DNA of 64,000 nucleotides from Actinokineospora globicatena (GCF_024171945.1 NZ_JAMTCR010000002.1:1612001-1676000); one strand, 5' to 3'; positions 17,678 through 26,543 are shown, counted from the first letter of the stretch. The notes: generated by a model from the letters alone, not told the origin. Translations and numbers: made by a program.

Positions 17678-19068
17678 GAGAAGCTCGTGTGCCGCAGCGT
17701 CGAGTACAGGTCCATCACCGCCAGCGCGATCGGGAGCACCACCGCGATGCAGATCGCCTCGATGATCTCCACGGACCGCCGCAGCGGCGGGGAGAACCGC
17801 TGCTCGGGGAACACCACGCCGAGCACGAGCGCACCGGCGGAGAGCACGACCAGGGTGCCGAACACCCACAGCAGCCTGCCGAAGGTGTCCGCGGTGAACA
17901 GCCAGCCGAGCACGATGCCGACGGCACCGAGCATCCCGGTCGCCAGCAACGCGATGGCCTGGCTGCCGTTGGCGTAGGTCCGCGCGCGCAGCAGCAGCAC
18001 CAGCGTCCCCACGACACCGAGCAGCACGCCCCACACGCCCGGTGCGCCCGCCGAGACGATCGCGCCGATCGCGGCGGCGGAACCGCAGCCGATGATCATG
18101 CCGGTCATGTACTCGTGCGCCAGCCCCGCGCGCCGCTCGATCGAGCGGTAGTCCGGGAAACCGGTGTCTTCCTTCAGGTCCTCGGCGTTGCCGGGGACGT
18201 TCGGCAGCGGCAAGCGGGCCAGCTGGATGGTCAACCTGGGCAGCACCGACAACGCGCCGAGCGCCACAGCGACCGTCCCGGCCGCGATCCCGGCCGCGGG
18301 GTGCGCGATCAGCGTCGCCACGGCGAACGCGATCACCCCCAGCGCGGCGGCGGTCCCGGCGGCGACGAAGGTCGTGATCCCCGCGCCGATCACCATGATC
18401 GACGCCGACGACACGATGAGCACCAGCGCGCAGGCCAGCAGCAGGTTCGGCCGACCCGGCTCACCGGGCACGATGGACAACCCGCTGACGAACGCCAGCG
18501 GCAGCCCACCAGCGGCCGCGATCAGCACACCGGTCGTGCGCGCCTGGTAGACCCGGGCGAACACCGCGCCGACGATCACCGCGACCACCGCGCCGGTCCC
18601 GCCCGCGATCGCCGGGCCGAGGTTGCCGCCGCCCCACAGCGGACCGGCCATCAGCACCGCGAACGCCGCGGTCACCAGCGCCAGCGCGCCCGCGATGTGG
18701 CCGATCCGGTTCGCCGTCTCCTTGGTCCACGGTCGGTAGCTGTCCGGCGTGGACTCCGCGATGGCGTCCACCACGTCGTCGTAGAGCGGTGGTGGCGGGT
18801 TCTCCGCGCGCTTGCGCAACTGCAGCATGTCGCCGTCGACGACGCCGAGCGACCCGAGCGTGCGGCTCGGGTCCAGCGGGTTGTCGCCCAGCTTGGCCAG
18901 GCACCAGCCACCGTGCCGGGCGCCACCGTCCGGGGTGGTCTCACCAGCCATCTCCAGCAGCATCGGCAGCAGGTCGGCGACCGAGACGTCGGCCGGGAGT
19001 GCCACGTCGATGCGCGTCCTCGGCGCGACCACGGTCACCCTGCTGAACACGGTCGTACCGGTTGCCAC
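17674..19068 (-). CDS. eccD: Type VII secretion integral membrane protein EccD
   Basis: EccD forms the membrane vestibule of the ESX pore. The 464-residue protein starts with a ubiquitin-like YukD domain (SRVTVVAPRTRIDVALPADV ... GVVDGDMLQL, residues 8-84). About eleven membrane helices follow from residue 125 onward (for example GALALVTAAFAVLMAG, VVAVIVGAVFA, GVLLGVVGTLVLLL), with the cytosolic loop NAEDLKEDTGFPDY between the halves. It is the first gene of the eccD-mycP minus-strand pair and diverges from eccC. Confidence 0.95.
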   Translation of the reverse strand: MATGTTVFSRVTVVAPRTRIDVALPADVSVADLLPMLLEMAGETTPDGGARHGGWCLAKLGDNPLDPSRTLGSLGVVDGDMLQLRKRAENPPPPLYDDVVDAIAESTPDSYRPWTKETANRIGHIAGALALVTAAFAVLMAGPLWGGGNLGPAIAGGTGAVVAVIVGAVFARVYQARTTGVLIAAAGGLPLAFVSGLSIVPGEPGRPNLLLACALVLIVSSASIMVIGAGITTFVAAGTAAALGVIAFAVATLIAHPAAGIAAGTVAVALGALSVLPRLTIQLARLPLPNVPGNAEDLKEDTGFPDYRSIERRAGLAHEYMTGMIIGCGSAAAIGAIVSAGAPGVWGVLLGVVGTLVLLLRARTYANGSQAIALLATGMLGAVGIVLGWLFTADTFGRLLWVFGTLVVLSAGALVLGVVFPEQRFSPPLRRSVEIIEAICIAVVLPIALAVMDLYSTLRHTSFS

Positions 19069-19346
19069 TGCCCGCCCCCTCGTGAGTTGTCCACAGGTCT
19101 GCTCGGACCGACCCCGGCGCGACCGGAATCGGTCCTAGTATGGCCGCACCGATATCCCGGGACGCGCCGGTTCGGCGGAATCGGGTTCTGGCTGGGTGCG
19201 AGGGGGTGTGGGATGCGCGACGGTCGTGGTCACCCGGTGGCCGCCCGCGGTGCCGCGCTGCCCGTTCCCACCGCGGCGCGGCCGGGTGGTTCGGTAGTTT
19301 CTCCCAGTACCGCCCTCGCCCGTCGAGACGAAGAGGTGTCCCCCCG
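19069..19346. promoter_or_regulatory. Divergent eccD/eccC promoter region with DnaA-box-like 9-mer
   Basis: A 278-base divergent gap. It holds GTTGTCCACAGGT with a perfect DnaA-box 9-mer (19087-19095), the same 13-mer as in the eccE/eccB gap, and a TAGTAT hexamer at 19136-19141 that could be the eccC -10 element. If so, eccC mRNA has a leader of about 200 bases. The eccC start (GTG 19347) has only a weak GAAGAGG site. Confidence 0.45.
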
Positions 19347-22300
19347 GTGAGCACGCTGCAGTTCAAGCGTTCGCCCCGCCTTGCCGCGCCGAGGCAGCCA
19401 GGCGGCGAGGTCCACCTCGAACCGCCACCCGAGGTGCCCAGGGTCATCCCGGGCAACATCATGATGAAGATCCTGCCCGCCGTCATGATCGTGGCGTCGA
19501 TCGGGATGATGGTCTTCATGTTCGTCATCGGCGGACGCAACCCCACCTCGCTGCTCTTCGGCGGCATGTTCCTGATGTCGACGGTGGGGATGATGGCAGG
19601 CGGCATGGGCGGGCGCGGTGGCGGCCAGAAGAAGGCCGAGATGAACGAGGACCGCAAGGACTACTTGCGCTACCTCGGCCAGATGCGCGACCGGGCCCGC
19701 GAGGCCGCGCTCGACCAGCGCTCGTCGCTGGAGTGGACCCACCCCGACCCGCAGGCGCTGTGGTCGATCGCCACCAGCAGGCGGATGTGGGAGCGCCGCC
19801 AGGCCGACTCGGACTTCTGCCACCTGCGCGTCGGCCGCGGCTCGCAGCGGCTGGCCACCCGGCTCGTGCCGCCGCAGACCGGCCCGGTCGACGAGCTGGA
19901 GCCGATCGCGACGCTGGCGCTGCGCCGGTTCGTCCGCGCCCACTCGATCGTGCCGGACCTGCCCATCCAGGTCGCCGTGCGCGGGTTCGCCGCCGTCGGG
20001 CTCACCGGCGACAAGGCGCTCACCCGCGGCCTGACCCGCGCGCTGCTGGCCCAGCTGGTCACCTTCCACACCCCCGACGACGTGCTCATCGCCGTGGTCA
20101 CCTCGGGCAAGGCCAAGGCGGAGTGGGAATGGGCGAAGTGGCTGCCGCACGCCCAGCACCCCACCCTGGTCGACGGCATCGGCCAGCTGCGGATGATGGC
20201 GGGCTCGCTGGCCCAGATCGAGGCCTGGCTCGACGACGAGCTGCGCGACCGGCAGCGGTTCACCCGCAACGCCCCGCCGCAGCCCGACCAGCCGCACGTG
20301 GTGATCGTCATCGACGACGGCGAGGTCACCCGCGAGGAGCAGATCATCCTGGAGGAGGGGCTGGTCGGCGTCACGCTGGTCGACCTGTCCGAGAGCCTGG
20401 GCAACCTCACCGCCCGGCGCGGCCTGCGCCTGGTCGTCGAGGAGGACCGGCTCGGCGCCCGCAGCGCGTCCGGTGTCGAGTGGTTCGCCGACCCGGACAC
20501 GCTCAGCGTCGCCGAGGCGGAAGCGCTGGCGCGCAAGCTGTCCCCGTACCGGCTCTCGGCCACCGCCGCCGACTCCGGTGACGAGGAGCCACTGCTGTCG
20601 AACCCGACGCTGCTGGAGCTGCTCGGCATCCCCGGCGACCCGATGACCTTCGACGTGCAGCAGGCGTGGCGGCCCCGGCCGGTCCGGGACCGCTACCGGG
20701 TGCCCTTCGGCGTCGGCGAGTTCGGCCAGGCGGTCGAACTCGACATCAAGGAAGCGGCCATGGAGGGCATGGGCCCGCACGGCCTGTGCATCGGCGCGAC
20801 CGGCTCCGGCAAGTCCGAGTTCCTGCGCACGCTGGTGCTCGGCATGCTCGCCACGCACTCGTCGACCACGCTCAACTTCATCCTGGTCGACTTCAAGGGT
20901 GGCGCGACCTTCCTCGGGCTCGGCTCCGCGCCGCACGTCGCCGCGACGATCACCAACCTGCAGGGCGACCTGACGCTGGTCGACCGGATGAAGGACGCGC
21001 TCGCCGGGGAGATGAACCGGCGCCAAGAGGCGCTGAAGAACGGCGGCAACTTCAAGAACGTGTGGGAGTACGAGAAGGCCCGCGAGAACGGCGCCGACCT
21101 CGATCCGCTGCCCGCGCTGTTCATCGTCGTCGACGAGTTCTCCGAGCTGTTGTCCGCCAAGCCGGACTTCATCGACCTGTTCGTCGCGGTCGGACGACTC
21201 GGCCGCTCGCTGCAGATGCACATGTTGCTCGCGTCGCAGCGGCTGGAGGAGGGCAAGCTGCGCGGTCTCGACTCGCACCTGTCCTACCGGATCGGCCTCA
21301 AGACGTTCTCCGCGGCCGAGTCCCGCGCGGCGATCGGCGTCCCGGACGCCTTCGAGCTTCCGTCGATCCCCGGTTCCGGCTACCTGAAGTTCGACACCAG
21401 CACCATGGTGCGGTTCAAGGCCGCGTACGTCTCCGGCCCGTACCGCCCCACCGGGATGCAGGCCGTCGGCCCGGTCGCCGCGGTCACCGGTGACCGGCGC
21501 GCGAAGCTGTTCGTGCCGGACTACGTGGAGATCCCCAAGGAACCGGAGAAGCCGCTCGAACCGGTCGTCGAGGAGAAGAAGCCCGAGGGCGGCCAGGAGG
21601 CCAGCGAGCTGGACGTGATCGTCGGCAGGCTGGTGAAGCAGGGGCCGGACGCGCACGAGGTGTGGCTGCCACCGCTGGACAAACCGGACTCGCTCGACCT
21701 GATGTTCCCGCCGCTGCAACCCACCGAGGACCGGGGGCTCTCCCCGGTCGGCTTCTACGGCAACGGCAGGCTCCAGATCCCGCTCGGCATCGTCGACAAG
21801 CCGTACGAGCAGCGCCGCGACCTGCTGTGGGCCGACTTCTCCGGTGCCGCGGGGCACGCCGCGATCGCGGGCGGCCCGCAGTCGGGCAAGTCCATGATGT
21901 TGCGCACCCTGGTCATGTCGATGGCGTTGACGCACACCGCCGAAGAGGTCCAGTTCTACTGCCTCGACCTCGGTGGCGGCACGCTCGGCTCGATCGAGGG
22001 GCTGCCGCACGTCGGTGGCGTCGCGGGCCGCATCGACCCGGACAAGGCGCGCCGGATGGTCGCCGAGGTCACCGGTCTGATCGCCGAGCGCGAGCAGCGC
22101 TTCCGCGACCTGGGCATCGACTCGATGACCGACTTCCGCAACCGCAAGCGCCGCGGCGAGATCGCCGACGACCCGTTCGGCGACGTGTTCCTGATCGTCG
22201 ACGGCTGGCTGAACTTCCGCCAGGAGTTCGAGGCGCTGGAGATGCAGGTCGTCAACCTCGCCGCGCAGGGCCTGTCCTTCGGCATCCACGTGATCGTCGC

Positions 22301-23339
22301 GGCCAACCGCTGGGCGGAGATCCGGCCCGCGCTCAAGGACCTGCTCGGCACCCGGTTCGAGCTGCGCCTCGGCGACCCGTCGGAGTCCGATGTGGACCGC
22401 CGGGTCGCGGTGAACATCCCGGCCGGTCGCCCCGGCCGCGGCCTCTCGCGCGACAAGCTGCACTTCCTCACCGGCCTGCCGCGCATCGACGGGTCGAACA
22501 ACGCCGAGGACGTCGCCACCGGCGTCCAGGACGCGGTCGCCAAGATCAAGGCCGCCTGGCGCGGCCGCACCGCGCCCAAGGTCCGGCTGCTGCCCGAGGT
22601 GCTGCCCTACGAGGACCTCATCGCCCAGGACCCGCGCCGCGACTCCAAGCTCGTCCCGATCGGCGTCGACGAGAACGACCTCGCCCCGGTGTACCTCGAC
22701 CTGGAGTCCGAGCCGCACTTCATCGCCTTCGCCGACGGCGAGTCCGGCAAGACGAACCTGCTGCGCACCATCGTGCGCGGCATCATGGACCGCTACACGC
22801 CCAAGGAAGCGGTCATCATCCTGGTCGACTACCGGCGCACCATGCTCGGGTTCGTCAACACCGACCACCTGCTCGGCTACGCGGTGTCCTCCAACCAGCT
22901 CGGCGACATGATCAAGGACGTCCGCGGCTCGATGCTCAAGCGGCTGCCCGGCCCCGACGTCACCCAGGAGCAGCTCAAGAACCGCTCCTGGTGGAAGGGC
23001 CCCGACCTGTTCGTCATCGTCGACGACTACGACCTCGTCGCCACCCAGGGCAACAACCCGCTGCAGCCCATCGCCGAGTTCCTCCCGCAGGCCAAGGACG
23101 TCGGCCTGCACGTCATCACCGCCCGCCGCACCGGCGGCGCCAGCCGCGCCATGTTCGACCCCGTCCTCGGCAAGCTCCGCGAAATCGCCAGCCCCGGCGT
23201 CGTCATGAGCGGCAGCAAGGACGAGGGCGCCCTCCTGGGCACCGTCAAACCCTCCGCCATGCCGCCTGGCCGAGGCACCCTGGTCAGCCGCAAGGTGGGC
23301 CAGTCCCTCATGCACATCGCTTGGATCTCGCCTGAGTGA
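19347..23339 (+). CDS. eccC: Type VII secretion ATPase EccC, three FtsK/SpoIIIE domains
   Basis: EccC is the motor of ESX secretion and recognises the C-terminal signals of substrates. The 1330-residue single chain has two N-terminal membrane helices (residues about 35-90: MKILPAVMIVASIGMMVFMF, LLFGGMFLMSTVGMMAGGMG). Three ATPase domains follow with P-loops GATGSGKS (483-490), GGPQSGKS (842-849) and ADGESGKT (about 1129-1136). Walker B strands are LFIVVDEFSELL, DVFLIVDGWLNF and DLFVIVDDYDLV. The second and third lack the catalytic Glu after Asp, so ATPase 1 is probably the active one, as known for the family. GTG 19347 gives the standard VSTLQFKRSPRL start; upstream open codons are ignored. 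Confidence 0.97.
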   Translation: MSTLQFKRSPRLAAPRQPGGEVHLEPPPEVPRVIPGNIMMKILPAVMIVASIGMMVFMFVIGGRNPTSLLFGGMFLMSTVGMMAGGMGGRGGGQKKAEMNEDRKDYLRYLGQMRDRAREAALDQRSSLEWTHPDPQALWSIATSRRMWERRQADSDFCHLRVGRGSQRLATRLVPPQTGPVDELEPIATLALRRFVRAHSIVPDLPIQVAVRGFAAVGLTGDKALTRGLTRALLAQLVTFHTPDDVLIAVVTSGKAKAEWEWAKWLPHAQHPTLVDGIGQLRMMAGSLAQIEAWLDDELRDRQRFTRNAPPQPDQPHVVIVIDDGEVTREEQIILEEGLVGVTLVDLSESLGNLTARRGLRLVVEEDRLGARSASGVEWFADPDTLSVAEAEALARKLSPYRLSATAADSGDEEPLLSNPTLLELLGIPGDPMTFDVQQAWRPRPVRDRYRVPFGVGEFGQAVELDIKEAAMEGMGPHGLCIGATGSGKSEFLRTLVLGMLATHSSTTLNFILVDFKGGATFLGLGSAPHVAATITNLQGDLTLVDRMKDALAGEMNRRQEALKNGGNFKNVWEYEKARENGADLDPLPALFIVVDEFSELLSAKPDFIDLFVAVGRLGRSLQMHMLLASQRLEEGKLRGLDSHLSYRIGLKTFSAAESRAAIGVPDAFELPSIPGSGYLKFDTSTMVRFKAAYVSGPYRPTGMQAVGPVAAVTGDRRAKLFVPDYVEIPKEPEKPLEPVVEEKKPEGGQEASELDVIVGRLVKQGPDAHEVWLPPLDKPDSLDLMFPPLQPTEDRGLSPVGFYGNGRLQIPLGIVDKPYEQRRDLLWADFSGAAGHAAIAGGPQSGKSMMLRTLVMSMALTHTAEEVQFYCLDLGGGTLGSIEGLPHVGGVAGRIDPDKARRMVAEVTGLIAEREQRFRDLGIDSMTDFRNRKRRGEIADDPFGDVFLIVDGWLNFRQEFEALEMQVVNLAAQGLSFGIHVIVAANRWAEIRPALKDLLGTRFELRLGDPSESDVDRRVAVNIPAGRPGRGLSRDKLHFLTGLPRIDGSNNAEDVATGVQDAVAKIKAAWRGRTAPKVRLLPEVLPYEDLIAQDPRRDSKLVPIGVDENDLAPVYLDLESEPHFIAFADGESGKTNLLRTIVRGIMDRYTPKEAVIILVDYRRTMLGFVNTDHLLGYAVSSNQLGDMIKDVRGSMLKRLPGPDVTQEQLKNRSWWKGPDLFVIVDDYDLVATQGNNPLQPIAEFLPQAKDVGLHVITARRTGGASRAMFDPVLGKLREIASPGVVMSGSKDEGALLGTVKPSAMPPGRGTLVSRKVGQSLMHIAWISPE

Positions 23340-23347
23340 TTGGGGGG

Positions 23348-23501
23348 CGGCTCGCCTTCGGCATTGCGGACGGAGGGCCAACGTTGTCGGCAGGCGGTTG
23401 GGGGCCAACGTCGTCAGGTTCGGCTGACGACGTTGGCCGCCCCGCGCCCCATCGAGCAAAGCTCGAAACTCGCGCCAGTCCGCAATGCCGCAGGCGAGCC
23501 G
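23348..23501. repeat. Nested inverted-repeat element
   Basis: Outer arms at 23348-23371 and 23478-23501 match at 23 of 24 bases (CGGCTCGCCTTCGGCATTGC.. and its complement). Inside, 23403-23417 and 23424-23438 form a perfect 15-base stem (GGCCAACGTCGTCAG) around GTTCGG. A second partial copy of the left inner arm, GGCCAACGTTGTCGG, begins at 23378 and could compete for the same right arm. The whole lies in the 285-base gap between eccC and the Hsp70-like gene. It could be a terminator/attenuator or a small non-autonomous palindromic element. Confidence 0.7.
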
Positions 23502-23624
23502 ACGACCGCAGCGAAGCGAAGGCAAGAGACCCCCTCACCCGCAGCGATGCGGAGCCAGCCACGTAGGGTGACGTTGGACATACCGCCGGGGTGGGTGGCT
23601 GTTGCTGCCAGGGAGGTGGCGCGC

Positions 23625-25364
23625 GTGCTGCGGGTCGCGGTGGACTTCGGTACCTCCAGCACCTGTGTGGCGGTCTCCGTGCGGGGGCGCGAGCCGCAGG
23701 TCGTCGTGGTCGACGGGCAGCCGTTGCTCTCGTCGGCGGTTTACGCCGGGTCCGACGGCACGTTGTTCGTCGGTCAAGAGGCCGAGCGGCAGGCGGCTCT
23801 TGACCCGTCCAGGTTTGAGCCGCACCCGAAGCTTCGGGTGGACGAGGCGGAGTTGCTCCTCGGTGACCTGGTCATCCCGGTGCCCCAGGTGTTCCGCGCG
23901 GTGCTCGGGCGCGCTGTCGCCGAGGCGCGGCGGGTCGCTGGTGGGCTGGCGGTGGACCAACTGGTGTTGACGCACCCCGCCGACTGGGGTGGTGTGCGCA
24001 CGCAGGTGTTGCGGCAAGCCGCCACCGGGTTGGCGAACCGGGTCCACCTGGTGCCGGAACCCGTTGCGGCGGCGGTGTTCCACGCGGCCAGCTTCCCCGG
24101 ACCCGGTCGGATCCTGGCCGTGCTCGACCTCGGCGGCGGCACCGTCGACGTCAGCGTTGTTCGGACGGAACCGAACACCACCCTCTTCACTGTCTTGTCC
24201 ACCAAGGGGAACCCGTCCTTCGGCGGCGCCGACGTCGACCAGTTGCTGATGGAGCACCTCGGCCGCGTGGTCGGCCACCCCGAGGCGTGGGAGGCGCTGA
24301 CGCAGGGCCGCGACCTGCTCGACCGGCGGCGCAGGCGGGTGCTGCGCCAGGACGTGCGCGGCGCCAAGGAAACCCTGTCCCGGCACACCTACGCCGACAT
24401 CCCGCTCCCGTCGCCGTTCCCGGACGCGCACATCACCCGCGACGACCTCGAGCGGTTGATCGCCGAGCCCATCGGGGCCGCCGTCGACCTGACCCTCGCC
24501 GCCGTGCGCGACGCCGGTCTGGTGCCCGCGCAGCTGTCCGGGATCTTCCTCGTCGGTGGCGCGAGCCGGATCCCGTTGGTGGCGCGGCTGGTCGCGGAGC
24601 GCACCGGGGTCGTGCCGGTGACGCTCGACCAACCCGAGACCGTCGTCGCCCGTGGCGCGCTGCGGGCGGTGTCCCCCGACATCGCGCACACCGGGCACCT
24701 GACCGGGCCCCGCGCCGCCATCCAGCCGGGCACCGGCCCGCTGCCAGTCCAACCGCCCCAACCGAACACCGGCCCGCTGCCGGTCGCCTTCCCGGTCGCC
24801 CCGGCGAAACCGGTGAAGGCCGCGCGCGGCAAGACCGGGCTCTACGTCGGGATCGGGTTGTTGCTCGCTGTGGTCGGCGGTGGTGTCGGGCTCTTCCTCG
24901 CGCTCGACGGCGACGACCCCGCGGCGACCACGATCTCCCGCTACGACTACGGCTTCACCCTGCCCGACGGCTGGACGCAGACCGGGGGCAGCCCCGAGAT
25001 CATGCGCACCGAGATCAAGCCGACCGGTGCCGAGAAGGGCAACGACCTCGTCCTCGTCCAGGAACGCGAACTCGCTTTCGACAGCGGGACCGACCGGGCA
25101 CGGGCACTGGAACGGCTGCGCTCCGATTACGACAAACGCGAGCCGGACGTCTCCGATTACGACGAGAGCGCCAGTTTCGGCGGGCGGGACGTCGTGTTCT
25201 ACCGGGAGCACCTGGCCAAGCAGGGAGCTACCGTCGAGTGGTATGTGGTCCTGGCGGGCAGGTACCAGGTCAGCATCGGCTGCCAGTACACCGAGGACGG
25301 CCGGGACCGGGTCCGGCAGGCTTGCGAGACAGTGGTGCGCTCCACCACCGTCAAGCAGGGCTAG
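23625..25364 (+). CDS. Actin-like/Hsp70-fold type VII secretion-associated protein (Rv3446c type)
   Basis: A 579-residue fusion. Residues 1-370 are a DnaK/actin-fold ATPase (phosphate 1 loop AVDFGTSSTCVAV, phosphate 2 LAVLDLGGGTVDVSVV, adenosine loop IFLVGGASRIPLVARL). There is no substrate-binding domain or EEVD tail. Next come a Pro-rich linker and one membrane helix (LYVGIGLLLAVVGGGVGLFL, near residues 405-425). The extracytoplasmic domain (YDYGFTLPDGWTQTGG ... VEWYVVLAGRYQVSIGCQY) matches the T7SS-associated Rv3446c family in style and position. GTG 23625 is chosen for its GGGAGG site 8 bases upstream. Synteny (eccC, this gene, esxU, esxT) matches M. tuberculosis. Confidence 0.85.
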   Translation: MLRVAVDFGTSSTCVAVSVRGREPQVVVVDGQPLLSSAVYAGSDGTLFVGQEAERQAALDPSRFEPHPKLRVDEAELLLGDLVIPVPQVFRAVLGRAVAEARRVAGGLAVDQLVLTHPADWGGVRTQVLRQAATGLANRVHLVPEPVAAAVFHAASFPGPGRILAVLDLGGGTVDVSVVRTEPNTTLFTVLSTKGNPSFGGADVDQLLMEHLGRVVGHPEAWEALTQGRDLLDRRRRRVLRQDVRGAKETLSRHTYADIPLPSPFPDAHITRDDLERLIAEPIGAAVDLTLAAVRDAGLVPAQLSGIFLVGGASRIPLVARLVAERTGVVPVTLDQPETVVARGALRAVSPDIAHTGHLTGPRAAIQPGTGPLPVQPPQPNTGPLPVAFPVAPAKPVKAARGKTGLYVGIGLLLAVVGGGVGLFLALDGDDPAATTISRYDYGFTLPDGWTQTGGSPEIMRTEIKPTGAEKGNDLVLVQERELAFDSGTDRARALERLRSDYDKREPDVSDYDESASFGGRDVVFYREHLAKQGATVEWYVVLAGRYQVSIGCQYTEDGRDRVRQACETVVRSTTVKQG

Positions 25365-25384
25365 CAGCGAGCAGGAGGTGCCGG

Positions 25385-25624
25385 GTGAGCGAAGGGTTCG
25401 GCGAGCAGGTGGCCAGGTTCCGCGCCGAGGTGGCCTCCGCGATCACGCAGGCGCGGCGCGCGTCCGCCGAGGCGCGCGAGACCAGTGCCGCGTTCCGGCG
25501 CGACACCCAGCGGTTGGCGGCCAAGGCGGCGACGGTGCCGCCGCCCGAGCCGGAGCGCTCGACCCCGCCGCCACCGGACGACGACGACTTCTCCCAGGAC
25601 CAGATCCTGCTGCACGGCGGCTGA
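25385..25624 (+). CDS. Small coiled-coil protein with acidic tail, ESX-associated
   Basis: A 79-residue protein starting at GTG 25385 with an AGGAGG site 9 bases upstream. Residues 1-50 form an amphipathic helix (EQVARFRAEVASAITQARRA). The rest is Pro-rich and then acidic, ending PPPPDDDDFSQDQILLHGG. There is no membrane helix or signal. It sits 20 bases after the Hsp70-like gene and is probably in the same transcript. The same architecture (helix, Pro linker, DDD[FW]S-type end) recurs in the 32466 protein. A role as partner of an ESX protein is inference. Confidence 0.65.
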   Translation: MSEGFGEQVARFRAEVASAITQARRASAEARETSAAFRRDTQRLAAKAATVPPPEPERSTPPPPDDDDFSQDQILLHGG

Positions 25625-25774
25625 CCTGCGGCGATCATTCACACCTGTGAACTCCTCGCGGCCTTCTCGCGGCGGCGGAACCGGTCATGACCTGCGGGTT
25701 CAGTGAGAACACCGTTAACGGGAGCAACGACCTACAACCAACCCGCCCCGAGGGGGAACCAAACCTGGCAGGGT

Positions 25775-25802
25775 CTTCGTCGTAAGCGGCGTACGAACGA
25801 AG
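25775..25802 (+). promoter_or_regulatory. Leader hairpin upstream of the WXG100 pair
   Basis: The 218-base gap before the esxU-like gene contains CTTCGTCGTA-AGCGGCG-TACGAACGAAG, an imperfect stem interrupted by one T against AA. A GGCGTACGA direct repeat overlaps its right arm. It lies about 40 bases before the ATG, so it would be in the mRNA leader. No clear -35/-10 pair was identified. Confidence 0.35.
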
Positions 25803-25842
25803 AAGGCGTACGACCCAACCACAAGCCAGGGGGTTTCTCCCA

Positions 25843-26154
25843 ATGTCCGGTTACGGAATCACGCCAGAAGAGATGGCCAAGGCCGCTGTTGACGTCGACA
25901 ACGTCAACGAGGAGAGCCAGAACTCCCTCAAGAGCCTGGGCAGCGCCCTGCAGCCGCTGCACGACAACTGGTCGGGTAACGCCGCCCGCGCCTTCGCCAC
26001 GCTGATGCAGCGCTACAACGACGACGCGAACAAGCTGCACACCGCCCTCGAGGCGATCTCGCAGCAGCTCAAGGAGAGCAACGCGGCCTACGTCCGCCAG
26101 GAAGAGGAGTCCTCCTCCTCGCTCTCGAACATCACCAGCGTCCTCGGCGGCTGA
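25843..26154 (+). CDS. esxU: WXG100 protein, EsxU-like (CFP-10 side)
   Basis: A 103-residue helical-hairpin protein secreted by type VII systems as a heterodimer with its neighbour. The W-x-G turn is in LHDNWSGNAARAF (Trp 46). After the second helix comes YVRQEEE, a Y-x-x-x-E match to the Y-x-x-x-D/E secretion signal, and then a Ser-rich flexible end. It has no signal peptide. It is followed after 69 bases by the second WXG gene and preceded by an untranslated leader of up to 200 bases. The EsxU name is from position in the ESX-4-like order, not from close identity. Confidence 0.87.
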   Translation: MSGYGITPEEMAKAAVDVDNVNEESQNSLKSLGSALQPLHDNWSGNAARAFATLMQRYNDDANKLHTALEAISQQLKESNAAYVRQEEESSSSLSNITSVLGG

Positions 26155-26223
26155 GTCCCCTCTCCGCGGTAGTGCTTTCCGGCCCACCCCGTACTTGTTA
26201 GACGACTCCCAGGGAGAAACCCA

Positions 26224-26517
26224 ATGTCCGGCGACATCATCAAGGTCAATTTCGCGGAGGTCGCGAACGCGTCGCAGTCGCTCGCGTCGACCTCCAGCCA
26301 GCTGGAGACCCTGCTCGGCGACCTGAAGCAGCGCCTCGCCCCCCTGGCCGCCGGGTACACCGGTGCCGCCTCCGAGGCCTGGAACGCCAAGCAGGCCGAG
26401 TGGGACAAGGCCTACGACGAGCTCAAGCAGGTCCTGTCCTCCATCGCCGTCGCGGTGCAGCAGTCCGGCGAGAACTACGAGGCCACCGAGCGCGCGAACG
26501 CCAACCGCTGGGGCTGA
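26224..26517 (+). CDS. esxT: WXG100 protein, EsxT-like (ESAT-6 side), Y-x-G variant
   Basis: A 97-residue protein, the likely heterodimer partner of the preceding one. It starts MSGDIIKVNFAEVANASQSL. The turn reads LAAGYTGAASEAW, so Tyr stands where the family's Trp normally does; a Trp follows seven residues after the Gly. The tail has YEATERAN, a Y-x-x-x-E secretion-signal match, and ends NRWG. An AGGGAGAAACCCA site precedes the ATG. The terminator at 26544 closes the unit, and rplM follows, as in M. tuberculosis. Confidence 0.87.
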   Translation: MSGDIIKVNFAEVANASQSLASTSSQLETLLGDLKQRLAPLAAGYTGAASEAWNAKQAEWDKAYDELKQVLSSIAVAVQQSGENYEATERANANRWG

Positions 26518-26543
26518 GCCGACCCGTTCTCCGCTCGTACCCA

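Noticed and set aside
19230..23525. A 1431-codon minus-strand frame opposite eccC
   Set aside because: Long antisense frames are expected in very G+C-rich genes; the composition is shadow-like and no motif was seen.
23336..23570. Short open frames inside the nested palindrome
   Set aside because: They are by-products of the inverted repeats and have no ribosome-binding site or conserved look.
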